Assembly: GCA_009843785.1 (NCBI GenBank)
Contig: VYCT01000219.1
Span: 1 to 41,182, forward strand
DNA length: 41,182 nt
Source: Candidatus Poribacteria bacterium
GTDB taxonomy: Bacteria; Poribacteria; WGA-4E; WGA-3G
Direction: 5' to 3'
Below the pieces are notes generated by a model. That model had not been told where the DNA came from, made no database searches, and saw nothing but the letters and a program-made list of their open reading frames with translations. Each line of letters begins with the position of its first letter. Position 1 is the first letter of the stretch. Shown in pieces: positions 16,494-24,872 of the stretch. The translations under genes and the position numbers were made by a program.

Positions 16494-18218
16494 TCAGGGG
16501 TACTGACCGTCATAGCGTTGCCGAACTTCTTCTAACGTCCGCGTTAACTTCGTCGCGCCAAGTGCATTCAGATGGTCAAGGTCTTTGAACATCTCTGGAA
16601 GGAAGTCGTGATTCCCACCCTGAAGGAAATCAACCAAGACGAGATTCGGGAACTGTGTCTCCAGTTGTTTTAACCGATTCACCAATTCCCGATACCCTTC
16701 CTGCGTTGTCCCATCATCGTCTACAACGGGTTGACCTTGCATGATCGGATGAAGGGGTGACAAATATAGCAAAATCTTAACATCCCGCTCGTTCAATGCG
16801 GCGATCATAGACGTAAGACGGTCCCATCGCTTTTTAGAAATCTCCCATTCCTGTCCAAACCTTTTAGTCTTCGGATCATTCCATACTTCAGCCTTGAACT
16901 TCCAACCCCATGGACGCTCGTTCCAGTATTCCGAGACGTGCGGTATAGCAGTAATCCCAGCAACCGTCTTTTTAGCTTCATCGGTTCTCTGCCAGAGACT
17001 CTCGGCGTGCTTCCGATCAAATGCAAAGCCGCGACTTTTTAACAATTCCCGATCCGCTGAATGTTCAAAATATCGGTTCACCGCGCGGGGTGACATCTGA
17101 TAAACGACCCATTCTAAGTTGCGCATTTTTGTGAGGTATTTATCAACGACAATTTCTTGGAACTCCAACGGTCCCCCCGAAATTGCGAGGTTATACGCCA
17201 CCGGCGTTTTGCGGTTCTCCTCACCATAAAACATCTCTGCGCGAACACCCGCCGCGCCTCGCGAGTCCCCCAAGGATACAAGCTTGAGTTGATCTTTTAT
17301 CCGCCAGAAAATCGGCATCTTCTCTGAAAAAATGCTGTCGTAGTCGTACCGTTCCTCAACGGATCGGTTTTCGAGAATCTTTTGTCCGACATCGTGATAG
17401 AGTGGAATATCAGGGTCTAATGTAAGTGTATCGCTGGTGTAGAGGCTCTTCAGTTCGTTGAATTGTTGGTATGGATAAAGGTGGAGTGTGTGTGAACTTC
17501 CTACTTTTGCTTTTCCGATTGCCTGCGGTTGATTGTCGTAGATCGCCCAATGCGCGACGCGGAGTTTTTGGTTTCTTTTGAATTTGCCCTCAATGCGTTT
17601 CCGGACGTTGTACTCGTAAAAGACAAGTGCCTCTCGATACGGAGCAATATCGGCAAGCGTCGGGATTTTGGATTTCGCGAGCAGTTTTACCTTGAGTCGG
17701 ATAGGATCGCTCATGTCTATGTCTAACAATCTGCCATCCGGTGCGATCTCCAAGTCGATTTCTACGCCAAACTCCTCAGCTTCAACATTGTAATAGGTCG
17801 TATCAGTTTGCAAACGACTGCCTACAATACTCATGCCGAGTTCAGTCCTGCGTTCCACATCATTAATTTTCAGTGTTCCAACCTGCTGATGGACCGTATC
17901 TTGGACGGGTATCGGCAGCTCCGAGAAAGTGATCTTCTCTGTAACATCCTTCTCTCTGAAGGTGCCATCCGCTGCAATTTCAAGTTCGATGTCAATGCTA
18001 TCGTCTTTCGCCTCTATGTCATAGACGGTTTCACCATCTTCTCTTTCGCGATCAACATCGCTAATAGGCACATCCCCGATTTCGCGGAGCGCAATTTTCT
18101 GGATAGCCTCAGGCACTTCATCGAACGATATGTCCTTAGAAAACCCATCAACACTTACAACGAAACATGCTATCATACAAAAGATAAGAAACGGTTTCAA
18201 GCATCGGCACTTCTTCAA
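16494..18218 (-). CDS. Secreted PepSY-like/SGNH fusion protein
   Basis: A 574-aa protein starting at TTG 18218 with AAAGGAGG eight bases upstream. A signal peptide (residues 1-25) is followed by two tandem PepSY-like modules (about 30-92 and 97-170), each with an amphipathic helix, a strand of the VYDIEAKDDSIDIELEI type and a turn at AADG/APDG. After a linker comes a domain with LVSLGDSRG (Ser near 319) and a late DLDHLNALGA (Asp 546, His 549), the block I and block V signatures of SGNH hydrolases. It leads the acylation module and is probably a further periplasmic acyl-handling enzyme. The PepSY-SGNH architecture is unfamiliar to me. Its ribosome site touches the stop of the restriction gene, so read-through from there is possible. 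Confidence 0.78.
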   Translation of the reverse strand: MKKCRCLKPFLIFCMIACFVVSVDGFSKDISFDEVPEAIQKIALREIGDVPISDVDREREDGETVYDIEAKDDSIDIELEIAADGTFREKDVTEKITFSELPIPVQDTVHQQVGTLKINDVERRTELGMSIVGSRLQTDTTYYNVEAEEFGVEIDLEIAPDGRLLDIDMSDPIRLKVKLLAKSKIPTLADIAPYREALVFYEYNVRKRIEGKFKRNQKLRVAHWAIYDNQPQAIGKAKVGSSHTLHLYPYQQFNELKSLYTSDTLTLDPDIPLYHDVGQKILENRSVEERYDYDSIFSEKMPIFWRIKDQLKLVSLGDSRGAAGVRAEMFYGEENRKTPVAYNLAISGGPLEFQEIVVDKYLTKMRNLEWVVYQMSPRAVNRYFEHSADRELLKSRGFAFDRKHAESLWQRTDEAKKTVAGITAIPHVSEYWNERPWGWKFKAEVWNDPKTKRFGQEWEISKKRWDRLTSMIAALNERDVKILLYLSPLHPIMQGQPVVDDDGTTQEGYRELVNRLKQLETQFPNLVLVDFLQGGNHDFLPEMFKDLDHLNALGATKLTRTLEEVRQRYDGQYP

Positions 18219-18232
18219 AATGCAAACCTCCT

Positions 18233-19216
18233 TTAATTATCTCTGAATACCCTCGCAAAATTGTATCGCCACTGAAGTGCAAAACTCATTCCGATTTGCC
18301 CATTTAGAGGGCTAACGAGCAACCGGTTCCATTCATTCTCGTTTGGCAAACGCGCGAAGTCTTTGTAATTCTCCACCACCCAATTATCCGCTGCATCAAT
18401 AATTCCCAAAGTTATCGGTTGTGCTTCGGCTATCGAAAGTAGACTCTCAATCTCATGTTCCGGTATTGCATCTTTATCTTTTCGGGCACGCTGCTCATTT
18501 TTCTTTCTGAAGTCTATTTCTGCCTCAAGGACCAATCTTTGTATCCTATCTGCCTCTTGTATTGCACCAATGATGCGAAGCAAGTGCTTTGCTCGCCAAT
18601 CACTCTGATTGATGTACGCCAGAAATCGAAAAATCTTTTGTGTCCACGTCTCGCTTTGAGTTAGTAGCCAATCTCGGTGTTTCCGCGCTATTGCAGTTAA
18701 AGCGAAATCTGCCAATTCTGTATTTAAGAAATAGTGCCATTGGATGACTTGAAGTTTCAACGGTGGATGCAATTTTCGTTTTTGGTAGTCAGTTAACACA
18801 ATAAGAGCATCATATTCACTTCCAAGAAGTCTCTCGTATGCTGACACAAAAGGTTCACTGGTAGCATAATTTTGAGAAGGTGCTTTTATACCTAAATCAA
18901 GATCTGGTATGTCAACACCTCGTGCGGGGTTCAAGCGGAGCTGGGGTATTTTAATATCTTGAAGAATCACGGTTTCAAGAACAGCAACAAAAAGCATTTC
19001 AATAACGCTGCCAACTGTTTTCCCATCGAGATTGGGAAGTGTTTGTTGATCGCGAAGTTGTTCATACCAATGTGGTAAGGTTTGACTACGGCCCAAGCGT
19101 AAAAGCACCGGTCCAAGCCTTTCAAGGTTTACACCTTGGAGGGCATGATTTAATTCAACGATAGTTTGATCCAGTCTTTCTCGGAGCAGATTACGCAATC
19201 CTGCTTTTGTCAGCAT
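18233..19216 (-). CDS. Probable type II restriction endonuclease
   Basis: A 327-aa protein whose gene overlaps the end of the C5 methyltransferase gene by 26 bp, the usual place for the cognate nuclease. The sequence is not one I can assign to a named enzyme. A PD-(D/E)xK-like core is suggested by the helix with Glu 73 (GSVIEMLFVAVLE) and the run IPDLDLGIKAPS (Asp 105, Asp 107, Lys 111), followed by a strand (YDALIVLTDY). The C-terminal half is helical and charged and could bind DNA. Position is the stronger evidence. It would cut unmethylated sites recognised by the neighbouring methyltransferase. Confidence 0.65.
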   Translation of the reverse strand: MLTKAGLRNLLRERLDQTIVELNHALQGVNLERLGPVLLRLGRSQTLPHWYEQLRDQQTLPNLDGKTVGSVIEMLFVAVLETVILQDIKIPQLRLNPARGVDIPDLDLGIKAPSQNYATSEPFVSAYERLLGSEYDALIVLTDYQKRKLHPPLKLQVIQWHYFLNTELADFALTAIARKHRDWLLTQSETWTQKIFRFLAYINQSDWRAKHLLRIIGAIQEADRIQRLVLEAEIDFRKKNEQRARKDKDAIPEHEIESLLSIAEAQPITLGIIDAADNWVVENYKDFARLPNENEWNRLLVSPLNGQIGMSFALQWRYNFARVFRDN

Positions 19217-20384
19217 AAGTTATCGGCTCCTGAAACAGGTGGAGTTGTTGTCCTTTAACGTTTTCTAATAAGGTCACACGGTCCTCTAAAATCTTATCAA
19301 GCACCCAACCTACCAATACAGGTGGAACAGCGTTACCGTATAAGGCATATTGATTATAAACAGAAACAGCAGAACAGTGATCATCTGGAAAATCTTGTAG
19401 GCGAGCATATTCCACATTTGTCAAGCGCCGATATCGATCTCCGACTTTGTAACGTTCATAATGTCGGCTTGTAGCCGCCGTAAGCGTTGGCGCGATTCCA
19501 TCAATGCCAAATACTGTGTAGCCCATGCGAGCCCCTCTCTTCTGATTATAGAGGAGTTGAACACCATCAAGAAATCTATTAATCGGCGTGCTTTTTTCTA
19601 AACGTTGTAAAGTGCTCTCCGTGAAGTCAAAAGTTGGATCAACAGTAGGTTGGAGAACGCTCCGTAAAGTTACAACCGGTTTCGCCTCCGAAAAATGTTC
19701 CAAGTTACACGAAAAAAAACGTTGACGAAACGCCACCCCCCAAGTGTCAAATCTCCGACGATGCCTTTCAATCTCAATCCAACCTGACATATCTGTGAGC
19801 CAGCGAAAATTGCCTTCTAAACTTTCTGAAAGATCCGTTGACTCCGCAAGTCTAATCGTAGGATGGTTATCCTTTACATCTAAGGAACCTAATATAAGCA
19901 CGCGCTCGCGATTCTGTGCTAAGCCGAAGTGTCGCGTATTGACTAAACGCCACTCAATATGATAGCCGAGTTCTGTGAGTGCAGAAAGCACCGTCGCAAA
20001 ATGGATACCCTTTTCCATTAAAAGTAACCGCTTCACGTTTTCCAAAATGAAATAGCGCGGCCGATGTGTTCTTAAAACCTCTACAATAACCGAGAAAAGC
20101 AGTCCTCTTGGATCGCGAAACCCCTTTTTTTGTCCAGCACTACTGAACGGCTGACAAGGAAAACCGGCCGTGAGCAAATCATGCGAAGGAATCTCATGCG
20201 TCAATTCCCGAATATCGCCTTGACGAATTTCAGCATCACCAAATTGACTCCGATAGACTTGACAGGCTTTCGGACAAATATCATTTGCCCACAACGTCTG
20301 AAGACCTTTCTGAGCAGCAGCTAAACGAAACCCGCCTATACCGGCAAAGAGTTCAACTGTTGTCTTAATCGCTTCAGAAGCCAT
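19191..20384 (-). CDS. DNA (cytosine-5) methyltransferase
   Basis: A 397-aa enzyme with the C5 motifs in order: I FAGIGGFRLA (SAM binding), IV GFPCQPFSSAG (catalytic Cys), VI ENVKRL, VIII QNRERVLILG, IX ARLQDFPDD and X YGNAVPPVL. The region between VIII and IX (about 175-310) is the target recognition domain, so the recognition sequence cannot be read off. It has AAGGA before ATG 20384. It follows a beta-class methyltransferase by 12 bp and overlaps the putative nuclease gene, giving a compact M-M-R cassette on the minus strand. Confidence 0.96.
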   Translation of the reverse strand: MASEAIKTTVELFAGIGGFRLAAAQKGLQTLWANDICPKACQVYRSQFGDAEIRQGDIRELTHEIPSHDLLTAGFPCQPFSSAGQKKGFRDPRGLLFSVIVEVLRTHRPRYFILENVKRLLLMEKGIHFATVLSALTELGYHIEWRLVNTRHFGLAQNRERVLILGSLDVKDNHPTIRLAESTDLSESLEGNFRWLTDMSGWIEIERHRRRFDTWGVAFRQRFFSCNLEHFSEAKPVVTLRSVLQPTVDPTFDFTESTLQRLEKSTPINRFLDGVQLLYNQKRGARMGYTVFGIDGIAPTLTAATSRHYERYKVGDRYRRLTNVEYARLQDFPDDHCSAVSVYNQYALYGNAVPPVLVGWVLDKILEDRVTLLENVKGQQLHLFQEPITYADKSRIA

Positions 20385-20396
20385 TCGCTGTTTTCC

Positions 20397-21317
20397 TTAT
20401 TGTGGATTTGATTCAAAAAGTGCTGCCTGTTTAGAAACAGACAAGCCAAAAGGCGTAGATTTTCTCATTGGCATAGTTTTCCCCCAAATTGCTTCTAAAT
20501 CTGGAGTGCATGCGTAATCCTTGAAAAAGCGTGAAACATCGTCCGATTCTCTCCGTTCAGCAAGTCTGTTTTCAATGAGGGCAACATTCTGCGAATCCAG
20601 TTCAATCCCGACCGATTTTCGCCCCAATTGCTCTGCTACAACCAGCGTTGTCCCAGAACCTGCGAACGGATCCAAAACAACATCACCCGGATTTGTCGAA
20701 GAGAGAATAATCCGAAGAAGGAGTTGGATAGGTGCTTGCTGCTTGTGCAAGCGATTGCCATCTGCATCTCTCAACGCCTCATCACCAGCAAAATAGCCAG
20801 AGGTTAATTCACGGATATCGTCCCACACATCGGTAACAAACATACCGTTCTCCCGCGCGTGTTTGTAGCCTGCGGGTAGCGGCGGATCAATGCGCAAGCG
20901 GTGGAAAACGCGCGGTGTTTTGCCTTTCGTCGCAAACGCAATCACCTGATAATGCTTGCCGAAACGCTTTACCCCTGGCACCGCTGAGGTCTTCTTTTTC
21001 CAGATAATCAGATTTTGGAAAGTCCACCCAGCATCGCGTAAGCAGCGCAAAACGAATTCGGTATTCTTTTCGCGCTGCATGAAATAAATCGCCCCACCAT
21101 CGGAAGTCAATGCATACACCTTTGCACAGATATCGCGCATCCATTCCCAATACTTCTCGGGCGGCATGTTATCATCCCAAGCGTTGTAAGCCTTATCCTG
21201 ATTAAAAGGCGGATCGAGAAAAGAGAGGTCTACTTTTGTCGCAAAGTTGCTGCTATCCAAAGCAGTGGTGCAATTTTCATGGAGAACGATGCAGTTTTCG
21301 CTAAATGAATTGTTCAT
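20397..21317 (-). CDS. Beta-class DNA methyltransferase (probably N6-adenine)
   Basis: A 306-aa protein with catalytic motif IV DPPF (35-38) near the N-terminus and SAM motif I DPFAGSGTT (216-224) near the C-terminus, the permuted order of the beta class. DPPF rather than SPPY points to adenine-N6. The region between (about 105-190) would recognise the target. The end of the protein, after residue 265, is a short tail not typical of the core. The gene lies directly before the C5 enzyme. It may be a second methyltransferase of the same restriction system, as when a target is asymmetric, or an independent enzyme carried along. Confidence 0.92.
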   Translation of the reverse strand: MNNSFSENCIVLHENCTTALDSSNFATKVDLSFLDPPFNQDKAYNAWDDNMPPEKYWEWMRDICAKVYALTSDGGAIYFMQREKNTEFVLRCLRDAGWTFQNLIIWKKKTSAVPGVKRFGKHYQVIAFATKGKTPRVFHRLRIDPPLPAGYKHARENGMFVTDVWDDIRELTSGYFAGDEALRDADGNRLHKQQAPIQLLLRIILSSTNPGDVVLDPFAGSGTTLVVAEQLGRKSVGIELDSQNVALIENRLAERRESDDVSRFFKDYACTPDLEAIWGKTMPMRKSTPFGLSVSKQAALFESNPQ

Positions 21318-21444
21318 GGTGTTTACGCGTTTCTACAATCATTCTGGCAAACAAGCGTCGTGACACCGTGCCAATATCCGAGTGTACGGGTGGGGTCCCA
21401 TACACACGGGATAGAGCCACAATCTGACACGCTTGTAATTGAGG

Positions 21445-21966
21445 CTACACCGTATACTGCTTCAGTGTATCGTCATCTAAATTCTCTAAAACATCTTTCG
21501 GGTCGTGCTGCTCGCCCTGCTCGAGTTCTTGTTCAGAGAATCCGTGGTCTGCAATCACATCTTCGGCAATATAGATCGGCACGTCGCAGCGCAGCGCAAG
21601 CGCGATCGCGTCACTCGGACGGCAATCCACCTCAATCGTGTTATCATTCACTTCCAAAGTGATGTGTGCATAGAACGTCCAGCGGTTATTCAGCTGTTCA
21701 ACCGAGTGTACACACACATTTATGACCTTTGCCGCAAGCGTCTGAATCATATTTTTCAGCAAATCGTGTGTCATCGGGCGCGGGAGTTCTACATTTTCCA
21801 AATGCATCTGAATAGCTGCCGCTTCCGATTCACCGATCCAAATTAGCAGTATCCGGTTGAGACTGTCCTCTTTCTCTTTCAGGACTACGATGGGCGCGCC
21901 TGTACCCCGATCAATAGAGAGAAAATGAACTTTAACTTCAGTCGTCGTCTGTTTCTCAGTATCCAT
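21445..21966 (-). CDS. DUF151 bifunctional nuclease-family protein
   Basis: A 173-aa protein with the full DUF151/BFN pattern: VVLKEKEDSLNRILLIWIGESEAAAI, an ELPRPMTHDLLKNMI segment, and VDCRPSDAIALALRCDVPIY. In other bacteria this fold is linked to nuclease activity on DNA or RNA; the true cellular role is not settled. It starts at ATG 21966 with GAAAGGAC upstream. Its acidic C-terminus (about residues 142-165) is an extension beyond the conserved core. It lies 127 bp before the methyltransferase genes and 213 bp after the flotillin, so it may be its own transcript. Confidence 0.92.
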   Translation of the reverse strand: MDTEKQTTTEVKVHFLSIDRGTGAPIVVLKEKEDSLNRILLIWIGESEAAAIQMHLENVELPRPMTHDLLKNMIQTLAAKVINVCVHSVEQLNNRWTFYAHITLEVNDNTIEVDCRPSDAIALALRCDVPIYIAEDVIADHGFSEQELEQGEQHDPKDVLENLDDDTLKQYTV

Positions 21967-22034
21967 GTGTGCGTCCTTTCATACGCCCGGCGTTTAAGGC
22001 ACCGTCGCTTGGTGACCCCGCCAGTATCTATTCA

Positions 22035-22190
22035 AAAGAGAAGGTGGGGGATGTAGAGGGTGGGTTGCCCAACCCCTACGCACCTTCATAAAAAATGTCA
22101 ATTAATCGGCATAAAGAGAAGGTGAGGGATGTAGAGGGTGGGTTGCCCAACCCCTACGCACCTTCATGAAAAATGTCAATTAATCGGCAT
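22035..22190. repeat. Tandem 78-bp duplication spanning the flotillin stop codon
   Basis: Two adjacent copies (22035-22112 and 22113-22190) differ at only two or so bases. Each contains an outer stem GAAGGTG/CACCTTC and an inner GTGGGTTGCCCAACCC hairpin-like core flanked by GTAG/CTAC. The right-hand copy covers the last two codons and stop of the flotillin gene, so the left-hand copy carries a duplicate of that coding end outside the gene. Confidence 0.85.
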
Positions 22191-24075
22191 CAGGTGAATC
22201 ATCTGAACTCACTTGCGTATCCACCGCCAATTCGGCATCAGGTGAACCATCTGAACTCACTTGCGTATCCACCGCTAATCCGGAAGCGTAATCCCGAACA
22301 GTCCGGGCAATCTTTTCGGTGTCTAAACCGCTGAATCCAACAATCTCCTTGAGCAAGGGTACGGCTGCCCCCGCGTTGACAATCGAACTGAGAACACGGT
22401 TCATACCGCCGCCGCCATTGCCGTTGTTTCCGAGATCAAGTACCCGGATGCTTTCAATGCGTTCCGCAGGTTTCATCAATTCGCCTGTCACCTCAGGGAG
22501 TGATTCCACGAGTGCCAATATAGCATCACTCACGAGCACTTTGGAATCCGCCTGATTCTTCGCAGCAATAGAGGCTTCTTCACCATCAGCCTTCGCTTTC
22601 GCTTCAACGAGCAGTGCCTCTGCGAGAATTCTCTGTGCCTGCGCTTCAAGCTCAGCGGCTTCAAGCGCTGCCTTGGCGGCTTCCACAACGGCGTATGCCT
22701 CTGCATCCGCATTGCGTTCTTTGGCAATCCGTTCCTCATCGGCTTCTTGCTCGGCACGGATCAGTTCGATTTTGCTTTGACGTTCCGCTTCCTCAATCGC
22801 TTCGGCTGTTAAAACTGCTGCTTCGGCTCTCGCCTTTTGTGCACTCACCTCCAAGAGTTCAGTGAGTGCCGCCTCACGTTCCTTCTCTTTGATTGAAACC
22901 TGGACCGCGTTTTCGGCTTGTGCCTCTTTTTCCGCGCGATCTTTCTCAACGAGAACGATTCGACTCGCGATGCTTGTTTCTTCTACAGCGCGTTCCTGCT
23001 CAATCTTGGCAGTTTCGACAGAAAGATTACGCTCGATTTCTGCTTCCTGAACCGTCTGTTCTTGTTGCACACGTGCAATTTCGATTGCCTGCTTTTGTGC
23101 AATTTCTGTCTCTTCGACTTGGCGTTCCTGTTCAATCCGAGCGGTCTCTAACCGCTGCTTCTGCATAATCTCCGAGGACTTGACCGCCTCTTCCTGTTTG
23201 ATGCGCGCTTCTTCAACAGCCTGCTGCTGCTCAAGTTTGTGCGCTTCAACCTCGCGTTCCTGTTCTGCCTTGTTCGTAGCGATGGCTTTCCGTTGCTCTT
23301 CTTGTGCAAACTCAAGCCGTCTCTCGACCTCTAACCCTTCCGTTTCCGTCTCCTCCTCGCGCTGCTTAATCTCAAGTTCGGCTTTGAGACGATCCTCTTC
23401 ACGCTTCACCTTGTTTTCGTGCTCAATCCGAGCCGTTTGCGTCTGCTTGTCTTCAACCTCTTGCTTGATCGTCTGAATTGCAACAACATCAAAACGGTTA
23501 TTCTCGTCAAGCGCATCAAGCGGCGTCTGGTCAAGATTCGTGACAGCAACGCTTTCTAATTTAAAGCCGTTTTGCTCAAGATCATCGCGACAGGCTTCCT
23601 GAACTTGGTCAGAAAATTCTTGGCGCTTTTCGTGCAGTTCTTGGAGGTCCATAGTCGCAGCAACACTTCGTAGGACCCCGACAAGTTTACCTTCAAGGAG
23701 TTTATTAACGGCTTCCGGAGTTAGGGTTTTATCACCGAGACTTGCGACAGCCTTGAGTACATCTTGTTCGTTGGGTTCAATCTTGACATAGAATTGCGCC
23801 TCTATATCAACCCGTAAACTGTCTTTTGTAATCAGCGCGCCTTGTCCTGTACGTTCAACAGGTAACTGGAGCGTATTTAAGGAAATGAGTTGGTGCGTGT
23901 TGGTAATCGGGTTAATAAGGGTACCACCAAAGACGACGCGCTTTTTACGCCCACCAGAGATCACTAACGCCGCATCCGCGGGCGCCTTTTTATAGAACGA
24001 ACGATAGACTAACAGAAAAATAACGATCAGCGCAACAACGCTACCGATAATCGTAACAAACAAATTGGGATTCAT
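22180..24075 (-). CDS. Flotillin-like SPFH/band 7 protein (YqiK-type)
   Basis: About 631 aa from ATG 24075 (GGAG eight bases upstream; the TTG two codons earlier is too close to that site). An N-terminal membrane helix (FVTIIGSVVALIVIFLLVY) leads into the SPFH domain (about 30-190, including SLNTLQLPVERTGQGALITKDSL). A long Glu/Ala/Gln-rich coiled coil follows (about 200-500), and then a C-terminal segment with LESLPEVTGELMKPAERI, typical of YqiK/FloT flotillins. The tail ends in a duplicated 16-residue acidic unit. Flotillins oligomerise and organise membrane microdomains. The NfeD-like partner gene is 26-32 bp upstream, the classic YqiJ-YqiK or YuaF-FloT pairing. Confidence 0.95.
   Translation of the reverse strand: MNPNLFVTIIGSVVALIVIFLLVYRSFYKKAPADAALVISGGRKKRVVFGGTLINPITNTHQLISLNTLQLPVERTGQGALITKDSLRVDIEAQFYVKIEPNEQDVLKAVASLGDKTLTPEAVNKLLEGKLVGVLRSVAATMDLQELHEKRQEFSDQVQEACRDDLEQNGFKLESVAVTNLDQTPLDALDENNRFDVVAIQTIKQEVEDKQTQTARIEHENKVKREEDRLKAELEIKQREEETETEGLEVERRLEFAQEEQRKAIATNKAEQEREVEAHKLEQQQAVEEARIKQEEAVKSSEIMQKQRLETARIEQERQVEETEIAQKQAIEIARVQQEQTVQEAEIERNLSVETAKIEQERAVEETSIASRIVLVEKDRAEKEAQAENAVQVSIKEKEREAALTELLEVSAQKARAEAAVLTAEAIEEAERQSKIELIRAEQEADEERIAKERNADAEAYAVVEAAKAALEAAELEAQAQRILAEALLVEAKAKADGEEASIAAKNQADSKVLVSDAILALVESLPEVTGELMKPAERIESIRVLDLGNNGNGGGGMNRVLSSIVNAGAAVPLLKEIVGFSGLDTEKIARTVRDYASGLAVDTQVSSDGSPDAELAVDTQVSSDDSPDAD
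22191..22283. repeat. Tandem in-frame 48-bp duplication in the flotillin tail
   Basis: Two copies at 22191-22235 and 22239-22283 (period 48 bp) encode LAVDTQVSSDGSPDAE and LAVDTQVSSDDSPDAD at the very C-terminus. Both this repeat and the 78-bp one carry TCGGCAT at their junction, which suggests slippage or unequal exchange at shared microhomology. Confidence 0.85.
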
Positions 24076-24107
24076 GTTCAATTCTCCTTTCTAATGCTGA
24101 ATTGACG

Positions 24108-24863
24108 CTAATCTACTTCACTCTTTCTGACATCAAAGATCCGCTTTCTGCGATCATAGTTTATAAGAATTATGGTATCTCCCTTGACAGGAGTGGCTTC
24201 ATCGGATTTGGTGCGGCAACTGACAGTTAATTCCGGACCATCCGGAACTTGGACACGAGCGGTACCAAAAGTTGTGGTAATTTGTCCACTAATAACGCGT
24301 CCACTTAAACCGAGGAGATGTACATCGCTGATGGCTCTCTCGCTTTCAGGGAATAGTTTTGAAAGGGCGAGAGATATATAGCGCGTACAAACAAAACAAC
24401 AGAAAAGCGCAATCACACACGATATCCAAACCCACCCGGGTCTTTCTGGCACATTAAGGGATGCGTTGGCAATAAGTCCAGCAAGCCCCCATGTCCCAAA
24501 CAGCGACATCAGCACAACCATCAACGGAACTCTCCCAACATTCAGGAACCCAAATACGTCGCCGAAAGAGAAGCCCTGCCCGCCCGCATCTACAGCCACA
24601 TCCGCATCCGCATCTATATCTACGTCCGCATCTATATCCACATCGGCATCTATATCCACATCGGCATCTATATCCACATCGGCATCTATATCTACGTCCG
24701 CATCTATATCCATATCGGCATCTACGTCGGCATCTGCATCCGCATCACCGAAGTCCATTGCTCCCATAGCAAGTCGAAAGAGCGCAAATATGAACACAAT
24801 CGTTAACGGTGCCGTAAACCAGACATTATACGAGGCGAGGAAATAATCCAAGAATTCTTTCAT
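24108..24863 (-). CDS. YqiJ/NfeD-like membrane protein with Asp-rich repeat
   Basis: A 251-aa protein: one helix (about 15-37), an Asp-rich repeat (40-93), two more helices (about 112-133 and 143-165) and a C-terminal OB-like domain (about 182-250, [20 protein letters not shown]). Helices plus a cytoplasmic OB fold are the design of YqiJ/NfeD proteins that pair with flotillins. The insert is one ADMDID and five ADVDID hexads within a longer DADAD run. It lies between the first helix and the central pair and is far longer than anything I recall in this family. The gene sits 9 bp after the PH-like gene and just before the flotillin. Confidence 0.88.
   Translation of the reverse strand: MKEFLDYFLASYNVWFTAPLTIVFIFALFRLAMGAMDFGDADADADVDADMDIDADVDIDADVDIDADVDIDADVDIDADVDIDADADVAVDAGGQGFSFGDVFGFLNVGRVPLMVVLMSLFGTWGLAGLIANASLNVPERPGWVWISCVIALFCCFVCTRYISLALSKLFPESERAISDVHLLGLSGRVISGQITTTFGTARVQVPDGPELTVSCRTKSDEATPVKGDTIILINYDRRKRIFDVRKSEVD
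24585..24746 (-). repeat. Coding 18-bp tandem repeat (ADVDID units)
   Basis: The DNA encodes alternating Asp with Ala, Val or Ile. The core repeats an 18-bp unit, read on the plus strand as ATATCCACATCGGCATCT with silent variants. The near-identity at third positions points to recent expansion by slippage. The plus strand of the same repeat is also open (SASIST units) but that is a by-product. Confidence 0.9.
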
Positions 24864-24872
24864 GGTTTTCTT

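Noticed and set aside
24466-24846. Plus-strand ORF with SASIST repeats
   Set aside because: It is the antisense of the Asp repeat in the NfeD-like gene; the repeat unit leaves several frames open.
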